Assembly: GCA_041584015.1 (NCBI GenBank)
Contig: JBFHES010000031.1
Location: 1-27,138 of the forward strand
Length of the DNA stretch: 27,138 nt
Origin: JBFHES01 sp041584015
Lineage (GTDB): Bacteria > Bacteroidota > Bacteroidia > Bacteroidales > M50B96
Direction of reading: 5' to 3'
Position 1 is the stretch's first letter. Every line of letters begins with the position of its first letter. The notes below the pieces were generated by a model, which did no database searches, had not been told where the DNA came from, and saw nothing but the letters and a program-made list of their open reading frames with translations. Position numbers and translations under genes: made by a program. Below, one piece after another: positions 24,901 to 27,138 of this stretch.

Positions 24901-27138
24901 GTTTAAATATTACCGTGCTTCTGATAATGTAACAGTTGATTTAACTGCAACATTCGGAAACTTGTACTTAGGAAACCCTGTACCAAACGGTTCAACATAC
25001 GTTAATGGTGGAATGAGTTATGCTGAGATATTAACAGGAACTTCTCCTGCTCCTTCATCAGGTACATTCTCAGCAACAATTGTAGAACCTGCATTATTAG
25101 CAGTAAGTTTGGTTCCTTCAGATTATAGTGGATATGGTGTTAGCGTAAATGGTGCCGCTGATGGTGCTATTGATGCAACAATTTCTGGCGGTACTGCACC
25201 TATTAGCCAATTATGGAGTAATGCTGAAACAACCGAAGACATTAATGGAATTATTGCAGGTACTTATACAGTAGTTGTAACTGATGCCAATGGATGTACG
25301 GCTACAGCAAGCGAAACATTAACTGAGCCGGATCCAACACCAAACTTGGTTGTTAGCGGTTCTACAGTTGCAACATCATGTAATGCAACTTGCGATGGCG
25401 CGGTTAACTTAGCAACATCAGGAGGAACTACACCATACACATTTACTTGGTCAGGTGGTGAATCAACTGAAGATATATCGGGACTTTGTGCTGGAACTTA
25501 CACAGTAACTGTTAGCGATGCCAGTACACCAATACAGCAATCAATTCAGAGCTTTACTGTAACCGAACCTGCAGCATTAACACTGACCTTAACTGGATCG
25601 GATTATGCAGGATTTGGTGTTAGTGCTTATGGTGCAAGCGATGGAACCATTGATCTAGCCGTAAGCGGTGGAACTCCAACTTATACATATAATTGGAGCA
25701 ATACTTCTACTATGGAAGATCAATCAGGCTTAGCAGCCGGAACTTATTCAGTTATTGTAACTGATAATGCGCAGTGTACTGCCACAGGATCTGTCACACT
25801 AAGCTCGCCTCCAGTGCCAGCCTTAAGTGCTGTTGGTACACATACCAATGCAGATTGTTTTGGAAATTGCAACGGAACAATTAATGTAATTGCAAGTGGT
25901 GGTGTTGCGCCATACACATATACATGGGCAGGTGCACAATCAGGTGCAAACCCAACTGGCCTATGTGCTGGAACTTATACAGTAACTGTTGCAGATTCTT
26001 ATACAACTCCTCAGGAAGAAGTAGTAAGCTTTACAGTTACCGAACCTGCTGCCCTTACGCTTAGCTTGGTAACATTTGACTATTCAGGTTATGGTGTAAG
26101 CGCGATTGGCGCTAGCGATGGATCTATTGATTTAACCATAAGCGGCGGAACTGCAGCTTACACAATTGCATGGGATGGCGGTGCTTCAACTGAAGACATT
26201 TCAAGTCTAAGCCCAGGTATTTATGGTGTAACAGTTACAGATGCAAATGGATGTTCTGCAAGCGGAAGCGCTTCTGTAACAGAGCCTCCTCTTTCTCCAA
26301 TGTCTGCTTCTGGAGTAGCTATTGACGCTTCTTGTGAAGGTGTTTGTAATGGCTCTGTTGATCTAACAGTTTCAGGTGGAATTCTTCCATACGCATTTAA
26401 TTGGTCAAATGGCGAAACTACTGAAGATGTTTCAGCACTTTGCGATGGCACATACTCGGTAACAATTACCGATGCTGGTGGCGGTAGCAACTCAGCTCCT
26501 TTCAATTGGTTCTATACAAATACTGGAATTAGCAACAATCATTCAATCTTTATCAGTGCCACCTCATTAACTGTTGACGGCGCAGGTATTCAAATTGGTG
26601 ATTACATTGGTGTATTCTATGATTCAGCAGGTGTTGAAGCATGTGGTGGATACGCTGAATGGACCGCAACATCAGCTAGCCAGGGAGGTACAGTTATTTC
26701 TACCTGGGGAGCACAAAGTGGTGCTGACGACGGTTTCCAGATTGGTGAAACCTTTGCATTTAAATATTACCGAATGGTTGATGGTATTACAGTTGACCTT
26801 ACTGCAACTTTTGGTTCATTATATCTTGGGAACCCGGTTCCAAACGGATCTACATATAGCGCAGGCGGAATGAGCTTTGCCGAGATACTTTCTGGCAACA
26901 GCGTTACAACCGGAAACCAGCAATTACAAGTGCTATCTTTCACAATTGGTAATACTGCCTCTTTATTACTTAGCGCTCAAACGACCGATGCTTTATGTTT
27001 CGGAAGCACTGACGGTACAATTGATCTTACTGTAAGCAATGGTACTCCAGCATATACTTATACTTGGTCAAATGCGGCTACAAGCGAAGATCTTAGCGGA
27101 TTAGCTGCCGGAACTTACGATGTAACCGTAATTGACGC
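21947..27138 (+). CDS. Giant SprB-repeat cell-surface protein, partial (3' end beyond window)
   Basis: The frame is open for 1730 codons from ATG 21947 and runs off the window. A signal peptide (MKKIYLNLTGLALLFLLFIG, cut near residue 24) is followed by tandem SprB-type repeats (consensus: SC...DGSIDL..SGG..PY.Y.WSNG..TEDISGL.AGTY.VTVTD). SprB is the gliding adhesin moved along the surface by the Gld/Spr machinery after T9SS export; repeats of this family also occur in other T9SS surface proteins, so SprB itself is not proven. Fifteen repeats and four extra modules are visible; the expected C-terminal T9SS domain would lie past the edge. The protein is poor in Lys/Arg and rich in Ser, Thr, Gly and Ala. 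The gldFG operon nearby supports a motility or adhesion role. Confidence 0.88.
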   Translation, partial: MKKIYLNLTGLALLFLLFIGSTQAQITVQESITDATCNGACDGAIDITPSGGTGYYTYTWSNAATTEDISGLCQGTYDVTITENLSVPFTWTFTPNPSSSTVLVVAAGVSVDASALQVGDVLGVFFDQSGTLACGGYGLFDAAAQTAGVIALSGMADAGGDSGFQTGEAYTWMVWRAATGVVAPLTATYSGPGQELYSTGGFSTVIALSGTSPTATMTATYSGTVNEPAALGINGLVANVTVNGGTDGSVDISITNAVMPITYNWSNGTSAEDLSGVAAGTYGVTATDANGCTVSDSYLVTAPSSVILSATTVDATCFGGSNGSIDLTITGGITPYTITWSNTMTTEDISGLTAAIYNVTVSDAGTALTTGSYVVGEGAEITVSGAVTDVSCNGLSDGAIDISVSNGVAAFSYLWSNTSAMEDISSLAANTYSVVVTDANSCTGSGSFTVNEPATLSLTLVTSDYFGYGVSAFGASDGTIDLTVVGGNGSETYAWSNSASSQNISALAPATYSVTVTDLLGCSATGSATITEPADPTLYVTETISDASCFSYCDGAIDLAITGGIDPISIMWSNGATTEDITGLCAGTYTVTVSDNGYVGTGTFDWTYTNTGVNNTHIILIPPANLTIDGNPATTGDVVGVFYDMGGVLTCGGYTPFSSTGNNALTAWGAQSGSDDGFQIGEAFTWKLWRASDGTIIDLTPTYSATGGAFSHGGTYGTGGLSGVDALVGTAPNLGPAQQTFTSTFTVNEPAGMALTLTTSDYAGYGVSVNGASDGSVNLAISGGTPTYLYAWSTGATTQNISGLAAAAYSVTVTDAQTCTATASAVITEPAQAPNVLTISGVETQISCNGVCDGALDISVSGGTGTYVYTWSNSETTQDISALCAGTYSVTVNDVLGTPFDWFFTNTGISNNHSVFISSTSLTVDGAGFQLGDYIGVFYDSAGTVACGGYKEWDATAAAQGGTVIPAWGAQSGATDGFQIGETFMFKYYRASDNVTVDLTATFGNLYLGNPVPNGSTYVNGGMSYAEILTGTSPAPSSGTFSATIVEPALLAVSLVPSDYSGYGVSVNGAADGAIDATISGGTAPISQLWSNAETTEDINGIIAGTYTVVVTDANGCTATASETLTEPDPTPNLVVSGSTVATSCNATCDGAVNLATSGGTTPYTFTWSGGESTEDISGLCAGTYTVTVSDASTPIQQSIQSFTVTEPAALTLTLTGSDYAGFGVSAYGASDGTIDLAVSGGTPTYTYNWSNTSTMEDQSGLAAGTYSVIVTDNAQCTATGSVTLSSPPVPALSAVGTHTNADCFGNCNGTINVIASGGVAPYTYTWAGAQSGANPTGLCAGTYTVTVADSYTTPQEEVVSFTVTEPAALTLSLVTFDYSGYGVSAIGASDGSIDLTISGGTAAYTIAWDGGASTEDISSLSPGIYGVTVTDANGCSASGSASVTEPPLSPMSASGVAIDASCEGVCNGSVDLTVSGGILPYAFNWSNGETTEDVSALCDGTYSVTITDAGGGSNSAPFNWFYTNTGISNNHSIFISATSLTVDGAGIQIGDYIGVFYDSAGVEACGGYAEWTATSASQGGTVISTWGAQSGADDGFQIGETFAFKYYRMVDGITVDLTATFGSLYLGNPVPNGSTYSAGGMSFAEILSGNSVTTGNQQLQVLSFTIGNTASLLLSAQTTDALCFGSTDGTIDLTVSNGTPAYTYTWSNAATSEDLSGLAAGTYDVTVID
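22211..22585 (+). repeat. GVFYD-type nested module, copy 1
   Basis: Residues 89-213, from FTWTF to GTSP. It carries GDVLGVFFD, ACGGY and SGFQTGEAY. The most diverged copy, inserted after R1. Family name not recognised. Confidence 0.75.
23756..24142 (+). repeat. GVFYD-type nested module, copy 2
   Basis: Residues 604-732, from FDWTYTNTG to VGTAP. It carries GDVVGVFYD, TCGGY and WGAQSGSDDGFQIGEAF, then KLWRASDG. Inserted after R6 and followed by TFTVNEPA. Confidence 0.8.
24644..25048 (+). repeat. GVFYD-type nested module, copy 3
   Basis: Residues 900-1034, from FDWFFTNTG to TGTSP. It carries GDYIGVFYD, ACGGY, WGAQSGATDGFQIGETF and KYYRASD. About four of five residues are identical to copy 4. 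Inserted after R8. Confidence 0.8.
26501..26902 (+). repeat. GVFYD-type nested module, copy 4
   Basis: Residues 1519-1652, from FNWFYTNTG to LSGNS. It carries GDYIGVFYD, ACGGY, WGAQSGADDGFQIGETF and KYYRMVDG. Inserted after R14. Nearly the same DNA as copy 3 over long stretches. Confidence 0.8.

Larger units (their letters stand above)
22022..27138 (+). repeat. Fifteen SprB-type repeats of A and B type
   Basis: Repeat units (nucleotides): R1 22022-22210, R2 22631-22858, R3 22859-23086, R4 23087-23311, R5 23312-23551, R6 23552-23755, R7 24197-24442, R8 24443-24643, R9 25091-25336, R10 25337-25576, R11 25577-25816, R12 25817-26053, R13 26054-26293, R14 26294-26500, R15 26957 to the edge. Type A (R1, 6, 8, 10, 12, 14) has a C-x3-C before the DGA/NGS segment plus Cys in LCAGTY. 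Type B (R5, 7, 9, 11, 13) opens with a DYxGYGVS insert and keeps only the late Cys. R2 is B-like; R3, R4 and R15 are closer to the ordinary form. Repeats 5-14 alternate strictly B, A, B, A. Confidence 0.85.

Noticed and set aside
21947..27138. CRISPR or satellite-type DNA repeats
   Set aside because: The repeats are coding, divergent at DNA level, and in one open frame with SprB-type protein periodicity.

Overview
The window comes from a Bacteroidota genome (AT-rich, gliding/T9SS type). Evidence for this is a type IX secretion C-terminal domain, gldF and gldG, a giant SprB-repeat surface protein, DUF4340 and DUF3109 proteins, few Shine-Dalgarno-like sites, and several TAnnTTTG promoter boxes typical of the phylum. 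No rRNA, tRNA, CRISPR array, transposase or phage gene was seen, so this looks like a chromosomal stretch and not an island. Family and genus cannot be assigned from what is visible.

Layout. Positions 76-4995 (+) form a tight run: a membrane-anchored PASTA protein broken by one in-frame TAA, a T9SS cargo protein, an RluD-type pseudouridine synthase and D-Ala-D-Ala ligase. Positions 5156-6955 (-) hold a ClC chloride transporter with two CBS domains. Positions 6956-7376 are non-coding with three perfect hairpins. Positions 7377-8254 (-) encode a STAS protein and a stand-alone Hpt protein. Positions 8600-10462 (+) hold gcvT and a ComB-family phosphatase, with an intrinsic terminator ending exactly at the comB start codon. 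Positions 10455-16183 (-) hold two large hybrid sensor kinases. Positions 16344-20420 (+) are a gldF-gldG-DUF4340-DUF3109 operon, facing a THUMP-domain RNA methyltransferase at 20429-21622 (-). From 21947 to the window end (+) runs one uninterrupted reading frame of 1730 codons, still open at the edge.

How the parts may work together. The surface/motility theme is GldFG (part of the gliding ABC complex), a T9SS cargo protein and the SprB-like giant, which would be exported by T9SS and displayed on the surface. The signalling theme is two hybrid kinases that both end in a receiver domain and lack a DNA-binding output, plus an orphan Hpt protein a few kilobases away; a phosphorelay between them is an inference. 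The most novel-looking part is the internal architecture of the giant protein. It has fifteen SprB-type repeats, ten of which (5-14) strictly alternate between a three-cysteine form (A) and a one-cysteine form (B). Four copies of a ~125-135-residue module (GVFYD / CGGY / DGFQIGE signatures) are each nested inside an A repeat, in the loop where ordinary SprB repeats carry their second cysteine.
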